Shown piece by piece: positions 34,109 through 44,204 of a stretch of DNA of 64,000 nucleotides. The stretch comes from Parasitella parasitica (lineage: Eukaryota > Mucoromycota > Mucoromycetes > Mucorales > Mucoraceae). The stretch lies in the NCBI GenBank assembly GCA_025201805.1, contig MU619362.1, forward strand, positions 20,899 to 84,898, in the 5' to 3' direction. The translations under genes were made by a program, and so were the position numbers. Within the stretch, counting starts at the first letter, position 1. Every line of letters begins with the position of its first letter. Under the pieces are notes generated by a model, which did no database searches, was not told the origin of the DNA, and saw nothing but the letters and a program-made list of their open reading frames with translations.

Positions 34109-34240
34109 GTTACCTGGTTGATCCTGCCAGTAGTCATTTGCTTGTCTCAAGGATATTAAGCCATAATGCATGTCTAAAAGTATAAATAAATTTACAATGT
34201 GAAACTGCAAATGGCCCAATCAATTACGATATCTACGTAA
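34109..34240 (+). pseudogene. 18S rRNA 5' fragment (rDNA relic)
   Basis: Starts with tacctggttgatcctgccag, the universal start of eukaryotic 18S rRNA. It continues with recognisable but eroded blocks (agtcatttgcttgtctcaa, gcatgtcta, agtataaata, gtgaaactgcaaatggc) that carry several 1-3 base insertions. Similarity fades near 34240, about 130 bases into the gene. The G-rich stretch before it (33840-34108) could be external transcribed spacer, which I cannot verify. It is not functional: the remaining 1.7 kb of the gene is absent and the next bases belong to a LINE on the other strand. Confidence 0.9.
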
Positions 34241-34247
34241 CCTAGCG

Positions 34248-35162
34248 CTATAAATGAGGAGCAGCGTCAACAGAGTGATAGTCAAAAGACAACGACATCA
34301 GTTTGTGGTCAGATCCCAGGGACAAATCAGAGCAAATACTAATTTTTGGGGATGAAAGAGATAAAGATGAGGTACCCAGAGAGGCAGAAGACAATGACGC
34401 TACATTCGTAATGTAGTAATCGACAATGCTACTTACATTCTGCCCACGACGACGATCCTCTAGAGTAGGTGTGCCGTGGGCTAACTGGCAGTTCAGAACA
34501 TTTAACTCGTTGTCAGCACAGTATTCTTGCAAAAGGTTGCCACGGGAATTGGTGGCATAATCACCAACAAATGCACCCATTCTAGCGTTAAGATCACCGC
34601 AGATAATAGTATCGTGATCCAGAGGGATCGCATTCAAGATAGCAGAGACCTCAGCTGTATAGAGACCAGCCTGTTCAGGCGGTATATACAGGCAGATGAG
34701 CCGAAGCTCACGACCCAGTTGAATCCCAAGTGCGAATTCATGCAAGGCAGAGGGCAGAGGTGTTTGGAACGCGGTAAGAGGGCAAGAGGGGTTGATCAGG
34801 CAAGAAATGCCTCTTGAGCCTCGACCGCCACCAGCGACAGGAATTCCAGGCAAGTGGAATTGCTGCCAGGTTGTGGGTATATGGACCGGAAGACGATGTA
34901 GCCATGTTTCCGTAATAAAGAGAACTGAAAAGGATTGGCAGTATCGGAGGACATCATCAATTGTTGTGTCTCTAAGACCGCGAGCGTTCCAGAGACCAAT
35001 TGTGAGTGGGGTGAGGGAGGCGCTATTAATGATGGTGGCCGAAAGGCCGGGAGGAGTTGTAGGATTATTGTTATTAAGGAATGTAGTTGGAGTAGTAGTA
35101 GTTGTAGCAGTGATGTTGGGAGACATGGTTGGGTTATAATGATTGAGTTCACACTCAATCAT
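34248..35162 (-). CDS. LINE ORF2 N-terminus: APE-type endonuclease, truncated
   Basis: 304 residues. An apurinic-type endonuclease/exonuclease/phosphatase domain is visible: IGLWNARGLRDTTIDDVLRY (catalytic Asn), LFITETWL (metal-binding Glu), LICLYIPPE, IICGDLNARMG (D-x-N) and LGSDHKLMSLSF (catalytic S-D-H). The domain is complete, and the frame ends soon after the SDH motif, before any reverse-transcriptase block. In a live element this enzyme nicks target DNA to prime reverse transcription. Its start codon shares one base with the ORF1 stop. Confidence 0.85.
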   Translation of the reverse strand: MIECELNHYNPTMSPNITATTTTTPTTFLNNNNPTTPPGLSATIINSASLTPLTIGLWNARGLRDTTIDDVLRYCQSFSVLFITETWLHRLPVHIPTTWQQFHLPGIPVAGGGRGSRGISCLINPSCPLTAFQTPLPSALHEFALGIQLGRELRLICLYIPPEQAGLYTAEVSAILNAIPLDHDTIICGDLNARMGAFVGDYATNSRGNLLQEYCADNELNVLNCQLAHGTPTLEDRRRGQNVSSIVDYYITNVASLSSASLGTSSLSLSSPKISICSDLSLGSDHKLMSLSFDYHSVDAAPHL

Positions 35163-35168
35163 TATAAC
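35133..35168. promoter_or_regulatory. Perfect hairpin over the LINE ORF1 stop/ORF2 start
   Basis: gttataatgattgag (35133-35147) and ctcaatcattataac (35154-35168) are exact 15-base inverted arms around the 6-base loop ttcaca. One arm contains the overlapping stop/start TAATG. This could influence ribosome reinitiation on the element RNA. Confidence 0.7.
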
Positions 35169-36085
35169 ATTTCCACTTCGGAGTCATGCATGGCAGCATC
35201 GCCATCCACGGGGCGACGGTAGCCAAAGAGACCCTCCTCAGGGGCCAAGGCTTCAATGTCTTCAGAGGTAATCCAACCTGCAGTCTGAAAGTAAGCAGCG
35301 ACAGAGGCAAAGAGACGGGAACGGCGAGATGCCAAGTAACGGAGGGACTGTGTGCAGCGCTTGATCTGCAACTCAAAGGCAATATCCTCGCGCTTTGAGA
35401 TTGAGAGCTCACGGTACTTGGGATCAGCAACGTGCTGCGGGTCAACAGGGTCAAAGTTGGCCACAACTGCAACTTTGTTCTTGGACAACAGGTCCAGAAG
35501 GGTTTCCTTGTATTGGACATGGATCAGAATGCCAATAACGTTGCGAGCGGGGAAGGTAACATCAATGATGCGAGATGCCTCTGCACCGATGAGGTGCAAG
35601 TTGTTGCGAACTTCAGTTCTGGTGAAGCGGCGAGAACGGTTGATATAAAGGCATTCATAGCCCTTAGGTCCGTCTGCTTGGGCATTAAAGCCACGGGTAA
35701 TAGCCTGACGGTGCTTTTCAGTCACCTCAGAGGGAGCTTTGATCTTTCTTGATCTGGGCTTCTTCTGGACAATTTCAGTCCAAGTGGAGGTGGTCTTGGG
35801 GGCGCCAGTTGCTGCCTTGCTGTGCTGCGGCTGCTGATTGGTTGCAAAGGAAGCTGGGTTATGTTTGACAGCTGAAGGGGAAGCAGTAAGATCGGCAATC
35901 TGTTGACGAAGACTGGCATTTTCTTGAGTCAAAGAAAAATTTTTGTTTTTCAGATCTAAAATGGCACTTTTAAGAGTGTTCAACTCTTCCAGGGCGGTAC
36001 GGTGAACAGAAATATCCTTCTGCATACTGATGACTAACGTCTGCAAATCTAGTTGCGACATAAGAGTGGATGGTTCTGGCTCCAT
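35162..36085 (-). CDS. LINE ORF1 (gag-like nucleic-acid-binding protein)
   Basis: 307 residues without a stop. The N-terminus has a coiled coil (LEELNTLKSAILDLKNKNFS and on to LRQQIADL, about residues 30-70), then a basic Ser/Thr-rich linker, then a globular part with GPKGYECLYINRSRRFTRTE and ARNVIGILIHVQYKETLLDL that looks like an RRM-type fold. This is the layout of LINE ORF1 proteins that coat element RNA as trimers. A related, decayed copy lies at 44.5-45.1 kb. The frame is intact, so the insertion is fairly young. Confidence 0.75.
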   Translation of the reverse strand: MEPEPSTLMSQLDLQTLVISMQKDISVHRTALEELNTLKSAILDLKNKNFSLTQENASLRQQIADLTASPSAVKHNPASFATNQQPQHSKAATGAPKTTSTWTEIVQKKPRSRKIKAPSEVTEKHRQAITRGFNAQADGPKGYECLYINRSRRFTRTEVRNNLHLIGAEASRIIDVTFPARNVIGILIHVQYKETLLDLLSKNKVAVVANFDPVDPQHVADPKYRELSISKREDIAFELQIKRCTQSLRYLASRRSRLFASVAAYFQTAGWITSEDIEALAPEEGLFGYRRPVDGDAAMHDSEVEML

Positions 36086-36337
36086 GGTCTGTTTACCGGT
36101 TGCTAGATGATCGAGTGAAAAAATATTTGCGGTGTTTTTGGGGTTTTTTGTAAAACAGGTAAATACTTGATCAATCGTTTTGAAAGTTGAACAGAATATA
36201 CTTTAAGATATTAACACTTAATGTATATTCTATTGACGGTTGTTGCTTTGGCTGTTTACTGCTATGGATTTCCTTGTCTAATATTAATATCACGTGTACC
36301 TGAATTCTGAGGTCAAAACGTAATAAAAAAAAAAAAT

Positions 36338-36410
36338 GGGGATGTAGCTCAAATGGTAGAGCGCTCGCTTAGCATGCGAGAGGCACTGGGATCGACGCCC
36401 AGCTTCTCCA
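36338..36410 (+). tRNA. tRNA-Ala (AGC)
   Basis: 73-base cloverleaf beginning ggggatgtagctc. D arm GCTC...GAGC, anticodon stem CTCGC/GCGAG around loop TTAGCAT (anticodon AGC), T arm CTGGG/CCCAG around ATCGACG, and discriminator A. The acceptor stem contains G3:U70, the alanine identity pair. One T-T mismatch occurs at acceptor position 6-67. A T8 run at 36412-36419 is the RNA polymerase III terminator. No intron. The A54 T loop is also known from other eukaryotic tRNA-Ala(AGC). Confidence 0.95.
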
Positions 36411-36411
36411 A

Positions 36412-36419
36412 TTTTTTTT
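36412..36419 (+). terminator. RNA polymerase III terminator of tRNA-Ala
   Basis: Run of eight T starting two bases after the tRNA 3' end. Confidence 0.85.
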
Positions 36420-37018
36420 CCATTTTTTTTTTTGGTGATACGTTTCACTTTTTTAAAAAAAAAAAAAAAAAACCATTTTGTTTGCTTAACAGAGAATTCA
36501 AATAAAATGTCAAGCTTTGTGGTGAAGGCTTATTTTTATGATGGAAATTTGATTCGAACAGTACTGATTGTAAAAGGAAACTTTTCTAATAATCGATGGC
36601 ATTTAATAATCAGTAAAAGCCATTAAGTTTTGAGTCTGATTTTTTTTTTTTTTTTTTTTCATAATTGTCTATAACCTGCCTCGCTTATTTCCAATTCAGA
36701 CCCTAATTATCTCTTTCTCATTCAAGTTAATAAACTTTATTTAACTCAGGCAAGCGTAGGCTTGCGAAACTACTATTAATTCTCTGAGTATCTCAAGTCT
36801 AAGGCGACTTGAACACTTGAATTCCTTTGTGTAGTAACTCTTGGGTCCCATGTGGAGACTATGAAGATTAAGTATTTTATGCAACTCAGTCTCTGTATTC
36901 ACAAAGAAGATTATTCCAATGAGCGGAAAAAAAAGGGGTGACAAAAGAACTAAAACTTGATTGCTACAGCTGTTACACACAAGTGTATATTGTAGAACGT
37001 TATAATGTTGTGTATTTC

Positions 37019-37051
<33 letters not shown>

Positions 37052-37063
37052 ATGTATTTTTTC

Positions 37064-37095
<32 letters not shown>

Positions 37096-37151
37096 TTTTC
37101 TTTTCCTCCTCCTTACTATACATAAAAAAAAAAAAACAAAAAAAAACTCTA
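36420..37151. other. Intergenic, tRNA to RAX1-like gene
   Basis: Rich in homopolymers: A17 at 36456-36472, T19 near 36641-36659, and two long A runs at 37021-37087. A 39-codon ORF at 36507-36626 has no support. Confidence 0.6.
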
Positions 37152-38608
37152 ATGAATTACTCTCATAATCAATCATCATTAGTTCCAAGCCATTCAACCG
37201 TATCCGGCTTTCCGAATGATTCTGATACTACCTCACCTTTTCAAAGGCAATGGAGCATACGACAGGCGAATAGTAGACTTCATGCCTATGGATTACAAAC
37301 AGCGTTAGAAAATGACCTTGCAAGACAAGTTCAAGATGATGAAAAGAGGCAAATTAATTATGGGGCGGCTATTCCTCTCAACGAATTAAATGGCTCAACA
37401 GAATCGCAATTCGGCACAAACAACCCATATTTATCTGGCACATCAATGATACCTCCAAGTCGATTCTCTGCCCAGGGCAGTGTTCGACACAAAACATACG
37501 GCTTCCAGGACCCATTCGCAGTAGCGCCTATGGAAGCATGGCAAGAAATCAAAGATTATAATTTAAGGGTTAATGGATTACCGACATTGGATCAAATGAT
37601 GCGATTGCACACATATAGTCCACTTACACAGTCAAATTTTGCAACATTTCTACGACGACGCCGTGTTCACCAAAACCTAAACTTTTTGATGGAACTCGAA
37701 ACGCACGATAAGTTGTGGAGAGCATATTTACAGAGCATTGACAGGCAAAACAGACAGAGATTATCTCGGTTTTTAGAATCAGCGGCCGAAAAGGATCCAT
37801 TACAAAACAAACAGAGCCTGTCTTCATCTCCTTCGTATGCGGAAACACCCGATACAGATGGCTTGCTGACACCATTACCACCGCAACCATTGACACCAAG
37901 GTCGCCTTCGTGTGAAGTTTATGCATCTCGTGGCGATAAATCACTCAATCGACATGATCTTGTGCAGAATGCAACCCGAATCTATAGAACGTATTGTTCG
38001 CCTATTATGGATGCAGCACAGACAATCCATTTGCCAGACGATCATAGACGAGCATTAGAAGAATTAGTTGAAAATAACGAAAGGCCAGAACCCATCGTCT
38101 TTGATTCCGCAAGATCGCATGTATTTGAAATACTCAATGTGTTTTACTACCCACTCTTTGTGGATGATGTGCTCCATAAGAACATATCTATCGGCACTGC
38201 ACGCTTATTTTTGATACTGGGTATTATTATCTTGACACTGGCTTTCTCTGTCGAGTTGTCATTGATCTTTTTGGATGCTGGTACATCAGCTACTCGTTGT
38301 CTTGGTTTGATACCTTTTTTTTTCGGCTGGTCCTTGTTGCTTACCAGTACGACAGAATTTGCGTGGTGGTTTGGTATATTTAGCAAGAGGTAAAAAAAAA
38401 AAACTCCTCTCCTTCGTTGGTCTCCTTAATAATTTTACTAAACTGTGTTATCTTTAGTGAGGTGCAATTCATGGTCTACTTGGATTTGCAAGATGTCACA
38501 GTGCAAAAGATTCATCGTAAACGGGGGTGGCTATGGCTTTTGTCCATATTAACATTATCTATAATTTCAACCATCCTATTTGTATTTATTCCATCTCGTC
38601 GATTATAA
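37152..38608 (+). CDS. RGS-domain membrane protein (RAX1-like)
   Basis: Two exons, 37152-38389 and 38458-38608, encode 462 residues. An RGS-like domain starts near LPTLDQMMRLHTYSPLTQSN and FATFLRRRRVHQNLNFLMEL, is interrupted by a Ser/Pro-rich insert, and resumes with VQNATRIYRTYCSPIMDAAQ and HVFEILNVFYYPLFVDDVLH. The C-terminus has transmembrane stretches: LFLILGIIILTLAFSVELSL, LIPFFFGWSLLL and WLWLLSILTLSIISTILFVF. This domain order matches fungal Rax1, a polarity/bud-site protein with an RGS-related domain and C-terminal membrane helices. The ATG at 37152 follows poly-A tracts; the in-frame lysine-rich extension upstream is translated UTR. Confidence 0.78.
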
Positions 38609-39019
38609 CAAAATACTATTACCTTTCTAATATTGATAAACCTGCCAATTTTTTTATACAGTTCGTCTCATTCAGGCACAAAATCTCATGTAGCATTTTT
38701 GATCCCTAGGCCATATAAAGCTTTGCTACCACGTGCATTTGCATTACAACCTGAATTCTTTATTTTTGTACGATAATAGAAAACAGCACGTTTCAAATTA
38801 ATTTGCAGTGCAGGAATGATATTTTGCGCATACAAAATGCGAGAGTGTGCATTTTCTCACTGACCTGGTGTTACATTTTTAATTAAAACCGCCAATTTAG
38901 AGCTTGGCATAACTAAATTGACAAGTAGTGAAAGAGTAGCTTATTTCAATGTAAAAAATGCATTTATTTAGACATGGAAGGGGGATGCAAAATGTAGATT
39001 ATTACGTGGAGTTTGCTTT
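38609..39019. other. Convergent 3' ends of RAX1-like and malic enzyme genes
   Basis: About 410 bases of 3' UTR sequence; nothing else was seen. Confidence 0.6.
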
Positions 39020-41045
39020 TTACTGGTAGCCAAACGTCCACATGCGCTCCTTAACATAATTCTGGTACTCACTGGGTTTGATAGATTGGAGTTCCTTAAC
39101 AGTGGCAATCTTATCACGGACAGCTTGGTCAACTACAGCAGATGCAACAGTGGTAGAAACATCACGGATACGAGATAATTCAGGGTAAAGCCATCCATTG
39201 GCACGCTCTTGCTCAGTGAGGGAATCAGCCAAAGCCATAGCAGCGCGAAGAATGATACGGTTAGTGATAGATTCAGGCTTCGCAATGATACTTCCTAAAC
39301 CTAATCCAGGGAACATGTACATATTATTGCCTTGGCCAGGCATACACACTTGTTTTGTTTCGGGCACAATGTACGCAGGGAATGCGGTGCCTGAAGCAAA
39401 GACAACCTTATTGTTGGTAGCCTTCATAGCATCTTCAAAGGTACATTCGGCCTTGGTGGAGGGATTAGACAGGGGGAACACAATGGGCTGATCGTTAATC
39501 TGGCTCATGCGTTCAAGGATGCTCTTGCTAAAGGCACCAGTGGAAGAAGAGAGGCCTATGAGGGTAGTGGGCTTGACGTAGTCGATAATGTCAGCCAGCG
39601 ACTGAAACTGAGTGCCATCATTATCGTGTCTAGCATAGTAGACCTTGTGCTCAGCTAGGCGATCACCACGATCAGCCGTTACAAGACCCTTTGAATCGCA
39701 AATATAAAAGACTTTTTTAGCCTGCTCCTCTGTCAGCCCATGTTCAATTTCCAAATACTCTTGGATCTGTCGTGCAACGCCAATAGCGGCCGATCCAGCG
39801 CCATAGAAAACAATGCGATGATCAGAAAGGGGAATCTTCGACTCTGTTTCAACCTTTCTAAACGCATTAATTAGGCCTGACAGAATCACAGCGCCAGTAC
39901 CTTGGATGTCATCGTTGAAGCACAGCATTTTGTTTTGATATTTCTCCAAAAGACCAAAAGCATGCTCGCTGGAGAAATCTTCAAACTGGACCAGCAGATC
40001 AGGGAATGCACGAATCAAAGATTTGAGCACTTGGTCCATAGCACTGTAAAATAACTTGTCATTGGGTCTGTTTTCACGCACGCCGAGATAGTGGTCGTCA
40101 CTCAAATTCTTCTCATTGTTAGTGCCAAAATCAAGAACGATGGGTAATGTTTTACGAGGATCGACACCTGCACCAGCAACATAGAGTTGGAGTTTACCCA
40201 TACTGATAGGCATGCCATTCATGCCAAGATCGCCGAGACCAAGAATGCGGGATCCGTCTGTCATGACGGTGATATCCGGAATTTCTCCTGATCTTTGTTT
40301 GTAGTCCGCAATGATTTGATCCAAGTGTGGAAGATCCTTTAACGTAAGGTAAAGACCGTCAGGCGTGCCTGTATAGACGTTGTACTTGTTAATGACAATG
40401 GTGATAAACTGATTCGTCATAGGACAAACCTGGTGGAGTCAAAAAGGGGTAAATATCAGAATATTTTTGACAAGCTTCGCCGACAGTAGGTGTATAAATA
40501 ATAGGGGCAAATTCCTATTAATAGTAATCTTTAAGTTTTTTGTTGTAAAAAATAACTTTTTTTTTTTTTAAACTTTTACCTCAATATGGTCATTCAGCAA
40601 TTTGTAGAATAATCTTGTATTATTATTTCGTAATTGAGCCATAAACGTGTATTTTTCTAATTGTGTCTGTCGGGATCTAACAACCTTGAGGGCTCTTGCA
40701 GCCTGGTTCTCGATAGAATCAACAGCAGAAGGGATTTGACCTATTAAGTGCAGCTTTTGGCGCATGTTGGTGGGTAATGCCGTACCTGGTAAAGATTTGT
40801 CAAAGGATGATTTTTGCAGAAAATGTGACACTATTACCATTGTTATAGTAAGCTGAATGAACAGCATCTACTGACTTGGCAGGCTGATGTAATTGACTCG
40901 ATTCCTCTTTCAAGGCGGGCATGATAGTAGAAGAGGGTGATTGAGTATGAATCTTTTTGGTAAAGAAAGATGGCTTATGAGCCAAGAATCTTTGATTTCG
41001 TAAAGATTTAGATAAAACAAGACTGGAAGATCTATAAAGACTCAT
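39020..41045 (-). CDS. Malic enzyme, mitochondrial
   Basis: Four exons (41045-40838, 40785-40580, 40514-40430, 40368-39020) encode 615 residues. The protein catalyses oxidative decarboxylation of malate to pyruvate. The N-terminus MSLYRSSSLVLSKSLRNQRF and following basic residues look like a mitochondrial presequence. GTALPTNMRQKLHL opens the enzyme. The 85-nt third exon gives IIYTPTVGEACQKYSDI, with the general-acid Tyr motif. TDGSRILGLGDLGMNGM, the metal-binding FEDFS, CFNDDIQGTGAV and the Rossmann glycine motif FYGAGSAAIGVA follow. NAD versus NADP use cannot be decided. Without splicing, the last exon has a long in-frame extension (to 40420) that hides exon 3. Confidence 0.95.
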
Positions 41046-41306
41046 ATTTTTGTTGGTTGTTTAACGAAGAAAAAAAAACAAGAGAAGGATTAAATGATTT
41101 ATATATATGCAGTTTACAAAATTTTAAGACATTGAATGCAGCAAATAGGAAAGGAACCGAGTCATGATGATGCTTGATTTTTCATTTGTTGAGAATCCAT
41201 GGCTTCTATGAGTATGTATGTACCGGAGTATGAGCCGTATTTTCGCGTTTCCTTGAGAAAAAGCTGTATATACATGAAAATGACAAATCAATCTTAGTCG
41301 CACAAA

Positions 41307-41932
41307 TCAAGAAAAGAAATTGCTTGGGAATTGCGGATATAAAAGTCTTCTTCTGATCCAGTACAAGAATACTTGGATTGATATGATTTGAAATGTTTTT
41401 ATCGCAGTGATGGGCATCACATTTGTAATTGTGCGTTTCTGGCATCTACTCTTTTGATTGCAAATGGCACAGTCCTGTTGATAGCACAATTGGCAGCGGT
41501 AACGAATGGAGAGACCTGGATGAGGCTCTTCCACTTGGTCACCTTGTTTCCATGGCAATCTAATCGTTGCATTCTCCATATTGATCCAATGCGAGCAATG
41601 GATGCTCATCGGTTCAAATTGAGCATTATCATCTGATAGCTGGAAATGACCTAGTTGTATTATTCCAAAACGCAAATGCTGAAATTGTGAGCAATAGCCT
41701 TTACAAATAAGGGATGTGATTGGTGTTACCCAACGTATCATTTCTTTGTTACAAGTGATGGCAAAATAAGCAGATGGTCTGTAAAATGTTAGGGTCCATT
41801 CTTCTCTTTTAATTCGATTCATTAATTCTTGCTTAATTAACATTTGGCATGTTGCGAACGGTGGTGTCTTTATTACCTGGCATACACAAGATAATGGTAA
41901 GAAAGCCAATATATGCAAGGTTATATCTGCAG
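41307..41932 (-). CDS. F-box-like protein, 5' end unresolved
   Basis: Open minus-strand frame of about 208 residues, entered after the acceptor-like cctgcag at 41933. It starts DITLHILAFLPLSCVCQVIK, which fits the second half of an F-box (L-P-x-[DE]-[IL]-x3-I-L-x-[FY]-L). The rest, with a Cys-rich stretch CQLCYQQDCAICNQKSRC, matches no family I know. There is no ATG at the frame start, so an upstream exon must supply the initiator; I could not place it within 41934-42060. F-box proteins link substrates to SCF ubiquitin ligases. The gene might also be truncated. Confidence 0.45.
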
Positions 41933-42198
41933 GTTATGACTGGATCATTGTAAATTAGAGAGCATAATCATTAACAGTGCGAGAATAATGAAAGTTGCGA
42001 ATTAAAATAGCTTAAATGTTCAAAAATACAACAGCAAAACCCTTGTTTGCAAATGATTTCATTGTCTCACACAACCCGCTCATCCCCCTTTTTCAATTAA
42101 ATAAGTTGGTTTGTCATTACCAAAGAGGAAGGGGGGGGAGATAACTCATTTATAATCTAATGATCACCGTTTGCTATAAATATAATTTGATTTTTTCG

Positions 42199-42207
42199 TA
42201 TAAAAAG
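42199..42207 (+). promoter_or_regulatory. TATA box of small zinc-finger gene
   Basis: TATAAAAAG, 66 bases before the ATG at 42265 and identical in sequence and spacing to the SDR box at 9332. Confidence 0.6.
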
Positions 42208-42264
42208 ATGGAATCAAGCTGATTGTTTCTCTTCTTCAACTCAACCCATTCCTTTCCTTATAAA

Positions 42265-42519
42265 ATGCCCTCTCGTTTATATCCTCAAGATTTTGATACC
42301 AAAAAAGTCGAATCTCGCTCGCTACTTAACACAGTCAAAAATCGCTTGCTTCTCAAAATGAATATGATTCCACTATGCTGGAAAAGTCTGCTAGATCAAG
42401 AGAAAAAATGGCATCACTGCAAACAATGCGAAGTGAGTTTCGGCTCCAAAAGTCGTCATGATTGGCACCTAGATATCTGTGGCCCCATGAAAGTTGAATT
42501 CCCATCCACCACCTACTAA
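42265..42519 (+). CDS. Small C2H2/C2HC zinc-finger-like protein
   Basis: Single-exon gene of 84 residues with a TATA box and CT-rich leader. One putative finger spans WHHCKQCEVSFGSKSRHDWH and LDIC, i.e. C-x2-C-x12-H-x4-C, with aromatic residues as in C2H2 fingers. The N-terminal half is basic and helical. A single finger with little else suggests a small DNA- or protein-binding factor. No homologue is recognised, so the function is open. It ends about 360 bases from the convergent ECL1-like gene. Confidence 0.6.
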   Translation: MPSRLYPQDFDTKKVESRSLLNTVKNRLLLKMNMIPLCWKSLLDQEKKWHHCKQCEVSFGSKSRHDWHLDICGPMKVEFPSTTY

Positions 42520-42879
42520 GAATTACGCAAATAATTATGTTATATGTTACATGTTTACCCTACCTATTATAGACAAAAATTAGAGATATTGGCCCATAGA
42601 AACAACTTGGTTGGATGTCATTTTCAAAGAGATTTAAAATAAATAACTTTTATCGCTTTTCTTCCTTCCAAATGTAACTAGAACCAAAATCGTTTATAAG
42701 ATTTGAGTTATATTAATTGTTTGTAAACATTATATGAAATGTAAATTAGTGTTTGATTTTGTAATTATAAATGCTAATTGAAGATGCAGTGAAAAGGGCT
42801 ACTTTTTTTTGTTCAGAATGTTGATGTTTTCTAATTTTTTTGTGATGAAATATTTAGGGTATAAAGACTGAAGTTGGAA

Positions 42880-43229
42880 TTATTCCAATAAGCTGTAACG
42901 AGGCACACTGGAAGAGCCTATGTAACTAAAGGCGTCCTGGTGCGTACGAGTGGATTTGCTGATGGTGATTGAAGTGCGTCTTTCATGGTTGAATGATGAA
43001 AAGAAGGGGTCCAGCAATGGAGATGTTGGTGGCGAACAAAGAGGACTGGAGCTGGTGCTTGAAGCAGCACTAGAGTGCTTGCCGTTGAAGTCTTGAATGC
43101 GACATGTCTCTGAGCAATACAGCTATTATTACAGTTAAAGTGAGAATTCTTGTACAAAACTCATACAGCCACACTTACGTTCTCTTCAACACAATGACGA
43201 TCGCAGATGATGCACCAGGAAAGATCCAT
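42880..43229 (-). CDS. ECL1-type lifespan regulatory factor
   Basis: Two exons, 43229-43179 and 43122-42880, encode 97 residues. MDLSWCIICDRHCVEEN followed by LYCSETCRIQDF gives the C-x2-C...C-x3-C zinc motif that defines the fungal Ecl1 family ('Life-span regulatory factor'). A Ser/Pro-rich tail ends SVPRYSLLE. In fission yeast Ecl1-3 bind zinc, respond to starvation and extend chronological lifespan. The frame chosen is fixed by the splice; an overlapping 79-codon minus frame (43157-42918) is a shadow. Confidence 0.8.
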
Positions 43230-44012
43230 ATTTGACTTGGTTTGAGTTTGCTACTTTTTATTGCTATAAATGCATGGAATGAAATAAAACAAAAAGGGTG
43301 GAAAAGCTCCCGTAAATTGTGCATCTACTTTATATCGTTCGGAAAAAAATAGATTCAGATTTAATCATTGCTTTGCAAATCGGGTGTGTGAGGATGAGTA
43401 ATCCTGACCCTCGCATTGCGGAGATAGCCAAACACTCATCAATGCGGTAGATTAACCAATTGTGCACGGCACGTTTTTCTCACACTTTTCGTTATCGTTG
43501 TATCGTTAATCCCCAAGCGAAAGGGGACGTGCGCACGTTCAGAAATACTTTCAATCCATGGCATATTGAGTATACAAATATACACGAAACAAGCACTTGT
43601 ATAAAAATTATTGCAACCATTTGTGCCCGTGGAACCCTGTTGCGAAAAAATTCACACAATGATCTTTATCTATGAGCACACAAGCACATAATAGAGACCC
43701 AATCATTCTCACTCCTGCTGAAATCATACGAAGTTTCTGTGCTACACGATGTAGAGGAGTAACTTTGGTTACAATTCATACCAATTCAAATTGTTGGAGA
43801 GTGTCAATGTCATTTATAACCTCAAAACACTATTTTCGAAATATTTACTTGGTCCCTTGAAAAATAAAAATGATAGTTTCATTACAAGATCATCATATGT
43901 ACGTAATAGCACTACTTTATGTAAATATCCACGTATGATTTAAGACAGGGTGTTGCTTTTGAAAGCTATAAGTTGGATTGATGAAAATAGATTGGCTACA
44001 AAAAAAAAGAAA

Positions 44013-44204
44013 TCATGGTATATAAGTCATGCATCTTGTTACCAAACGGATTCCTATCATTGCGCAGACAACACACAAGTCAAGCACCTTAAAACGCGGC
44101 CACATCTTTGATACCATCTGATAAATAGCTGCCCAAGCAGATATATCAGGCAGGAGCGACTGCCAAAATGTCATACTTCTGCATACAAATGTTAATTTCT
44201 TCAA
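44013..44204 (-). pseudogene. Possible LINE zinc-binding/RT-tail fragment
   Basis: A 63-codon frame with FWQSLLPDISAWAAIYQMVS and a following Cys-x2-Cys (LCVVCAM) resembles the zf-RVT tail of LINE reverse transcriptases. It lies downstream, on the same strand, of the ORF1-like remnant, so both could be ends of one internally deleted copy. Confidence 0.3.

Larger units (their letters stand above)
34248..36085 (-). mobile_element. Non-LTR retrotransposon (LINE), 5' half
   Basis: Minus-strand ORF1 (36085-35162) and the endonuclease part of ORF2 (35162-34248) are both open and overlap at TAATG. The reverse transcriptase is missing: after the endonuclease the sequence meets the 18S fragment. LINEs usually lose their 5' end on insertion, so a retained 5' half with lost 3' end points to a later deletion or rearrangement. 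No target-site duplication was identified. Confidence 0.85.
29691..36337. other. Transposon-rich region
   Basis: About 6.6 kb between OLA1 and tRNA-Ala without host genes. It holds a possible LINE 3' trace, a dispersed repeat, three candidate solo LTRs, an 18S rDNA fragment and a LINE 5' half, each listed separately. The unique-looking parts (about 29.7-30.2, 30.55-31.0, 31.4-32.0 and 33.34-33.84 kb) show no supported features; a 91-codon minus frame at 33428-33703 matches nothing I know. Confidence 0.7.

Noticed and set aside
34109-34240. Functional rRNA gene
   Set aside because: Only the first 130 bases of 18S are present and they carry several indels; no 5.8S or 28S sequence was seen.
34792-35222. 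Plus-strand ORFs over the LINE
   Set aside because: Antisense shadows of the endonuclease and ORF1 frames, which carry the recognisable motifs.
36507-36626. 39-codon ORF (MSSFVVKAYFYDGN...) after tRNA-Ala
   Set aside because: It has an ATG and faintly recalls the start of a PB1 domain, but no splice donor or downstream exon continues it. Too short to support.
36938-37197. Lysine-rich and phenylalanine-rich ORFs on both strands
   Set aside because: They arise from the two poly-A tracts before the RAX1-like gene; simple-sequence artefacts.
40369-40420. Upstream extension of the last malic enzyme exon as coding
   Set aside because: It replaces the invariant YTPTVGEAC region; splicing with exon 40430-40514 restores it exactly in frame.
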